Source: Phytophthora colocasiae (lineage: Eukaryota; Oomycota; Peronosporomycetes; Peronosporales; Peronosporaceae). From it: a stretch of 64,000 nt of DNA. Positions 62,660 to 64,000 of the stretch are shown in pieces; positions within the stretch are counted from its first letter, which is position 1, and every line of letters begins with the position of its first letter. The notes under the pieces are model-generated. The model ran no database searches, was not told the origin of the DNA, and saw only the letters and a program-made list of their open reading frames with translations. A program made the position numbers and the translations under genes. The DNA lies in contig JAGKQI010000084.1 in NCBI GenBank assembly GCA_018806915.1, positions 186,001 through 250,000 of the forward strand, written 5' to 3'.

Positions 62660-63691
62660 ATGGCGCTCTCCACACTCCCCCCCGCGCTATCGTCTGAGGA
62701 AGAGGCGACTGCTCTTTCCCCTGCCAGCTCATCGAGCAGCGACTCCTTCAACAGCTGGGAGGCCAGCGATCGCTTAGCTCAACAACCTAGCGAAGAGAAT
62801 GCTACCGAGGATGAACAGCCTGCAGACTTTGGCGGAGAGTTCCCTGGAGACTACAGCTACCCTCGAGACGAAGGCGACGCAAACAACGAGAACAACGGTG
62901 CAGGTGACGGAGATGATCACTCGGCAAACTAAGTTATCCCCGCTGTGGATCGCTCTGTTACACTCCGCAAGCGATTTGGCCCCGATGAAGACTACTTACT
63001 CGCCATCCAGGTGAACAAGGACATGCCCTTTAAGGCAAAGTTTGGCAACATCAGAAAAGCATGGCAATCTGTTGCTGATACGCTTAATGCAAGTCCAAAT
63101 TTTAATATGACACCGATCCAGGGAACCACCGCTCAGGCCAGATTCGATTCGCTACTCGCCAAGCACAAGAAGTGGGAAGCTGCTTCTCATCGAGCTTCGG
63201 GCATCAGCGAAAAAGAAACAGAATACGTCAAGGTGCTGACTGATCTCACCGAGAAAGTTGACGACCACAAAGCTGCAAAAGCGAAGGCTGCTGCCGAGTC
63301 CGCCGGTGTCGACCACGCTAAGGTCCTTGCGGGTGACGTTGTTCGTACTGCTGCTGTATCGCGACTTCAGCTTGGAAAGCGAAGCGGTAGCGGCGACAAC
63401 GAGAGTGGAACCCATTCTGGTCGTACTAAAGCACAAAAAGTAAAAGGTTCAGAGTGGACGAGCATGATACAGGACATGGCGAGGGACCGATCCAAGGTGA
63501 TGGAGGATTTTTTTCAAATACAAAAGAGCGACATGGAGCAGCGCCAGCAGGAGCTAGCCTTGAAGCGCGTGGAGCGTGAAAGAGAGAGAGAGGAGCGTCG
63601 TGCCGAAAGAGAGGAACGTCAACAAGAGCGCCAAATGCAAAACGAAATGTTTAACAAAGTTCTGCAACTTTTAGCAGCAAAGTTGAACTAA
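62660..63691 (+). pseudogene. Harbinger Myb-like DNA-binding protein (ORF1), one in-frame stop
   Basis: From the ATG at 62660 (MALSTLPPALSSEEE) an acidic Ser/Glu-rich N-terminus runs to a TAA at 62930-62932. The same frame continues at once (VIPAVDRSVTLRKRFGPDED) into a Myb/SANT-like trihelix domain (LLAIQVNKDMPFKAKFG, IRKAWQSVADTLNAS, ARFDSLLAKHKKWEA), then a charged coiled coil (QELALKRVEREREREERR) to 63691. ORF1 proteins of Harbinger bind the element ends and help the transposase enter the nucleus. The stop may be a nonsense mutation; a shorter protein starting inside the Myb region is possible. Confidence 0.78.
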
Positions 63692-64000
63692 TTGTCGTCG
63701 AGACGATTGGGGTGTTGAGGTTTACGGAAGTAGTCGCTGGCTTCTGGCGGTGAGCAGTTGAAATAGTGACTAATTTGGTTACCACCATGCAAACAAGTTG
63801 CAGCATTCGTTAGTAGTATTGCCACGCGTACCATACATCCAACAGGTGTGAGAAGGATTTTATGATTTTTGTTCCAGTCCAAAAATGCCCACTTCTGCTT
63901 GACGATACCAAACAGCCATTCAATGGACACCCGATTCTTGCTCATGATCTTGTTAAATGCTTTTTCGCTGCTACCCGGGCGAGCATCATGAAAAGGGCTG
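63688..64000 (-). CDS. PIF/Harbinger transposase, C-terminal part (continues beyond the window)
   Basis: The minus strand reads ARPGSSEKAFNKIMSKNRV, then VSIEWLFGIVKQKWAFLDW, with the Glu of IEW as the third catalytic residue, and NKILLTPVG-type (HKILLTPVGCMVR) plus LTNAATCLHGG and FNCSPPEASDYF. These are typical of the DDE_Tnp_4 C-terminus. It overlaps the stop of ORF1 by a few bases on the opposite strand. The frame is open to the window edge. Confidence 0.85.
   Translation of the reverse strand, partial: SPFHDARPGSSEKAFNKIMSKNRVSIEWLFGIVKQKWAFLDWNKNHKILLTPVGCMVRVAILLTNAATCLHGGNQISHYFNCSPPEASDYFRKPQHPNRLDDN

Larger units (their letters stand above)
62480..64000. mobile_element. PIF/Harbinger element, left part, truncated by the window end
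   Basis: A Myb-like ORF (plus) and a DDE_Tnp_4 transposase (minus) converge, which is the two-gene layout of Harbinger elements. The left end is not resolved; ggcctcgtttccaacaacg near 62518 is a candidate terminus. The right end lies outside the window. Confidence 0.7.

Overview
The window looks like accessory chromosome of a plant-pathogenic oomycete, most likely Phytophthora or a close relative. Three things point there: two secreted lytic polysaccharide monooxygenases of the AA17 type (a family described from Phytophthora), a bZIP factor with Cys in place of the invariant basic-region Asn (known from oomycetes), and short GT-AG introns of 65-150 nt. No rRNA, convincing tRNA, CRISPR array or bacterial-type operon was seen. 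Gene function is assigned from protein motifs read by eye; no database was searched.

Layout. 1-3.9 kb: a Tc1-like element that cuts the 3' end of a multi-membrane-span, LRR-type gene, then an old Tc1/IS630 relic. 3.9-8.0 kb: a large PiggyBac element (PB-A). 8.4-10.2 kb: a decayed ankyrin gene. 10.4-20.5 kb: two AA17 LPMO paralogues in the same orientation, separated mainly by three PiggyBac elements (PB-B, PB-C, PB-D) that abut each other and share single TTAA sites. 20.7-27.0 kb: a small pogo-like element, a MULE with a chromodomain ORF behind it, a 189-bp higher-order minisatellite, and a non-autonomous hAT carrying a fragment resembling glucose-6-phosphate isomerase. 28-57.2 kb: an ankyrin-repeat gene cluster with one intact gene (D) and at least seven damaged copies, and a bZIP gene in the middle. 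57.5-64 kb: a mariner element, an intact 632-aa oomycete-type gene, and the left part of a PIF/Harbinger element that runs off the window.

The ankyrin cluster works as a transposon trap. Tandem copies A and B (38.3-50.4 kb) are nearly identical. A carries one Tc1-derived MITE. B carries a Copia element, an 885-bp TA-flanked element and a gag-only LTR element. Each copy preserves the empty site for the other's insertions, and subtracting the insertions with their target duplications leaves open reading frames of 699 and 682 codons, so the insertions look recent. Copy C holds a second Copia element whose RT active-site YVDD lies out of frame. Copies G and H carry elements with 9-10 bp target duplications.

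The best candidate for something undescribed is a small Cys-containing protein encoded convergently to the transposase in PB-B. It is kept open in PB-D, where the transposase has been reduced to fragments. The two versions match at 38 of 80 residues without a gap.
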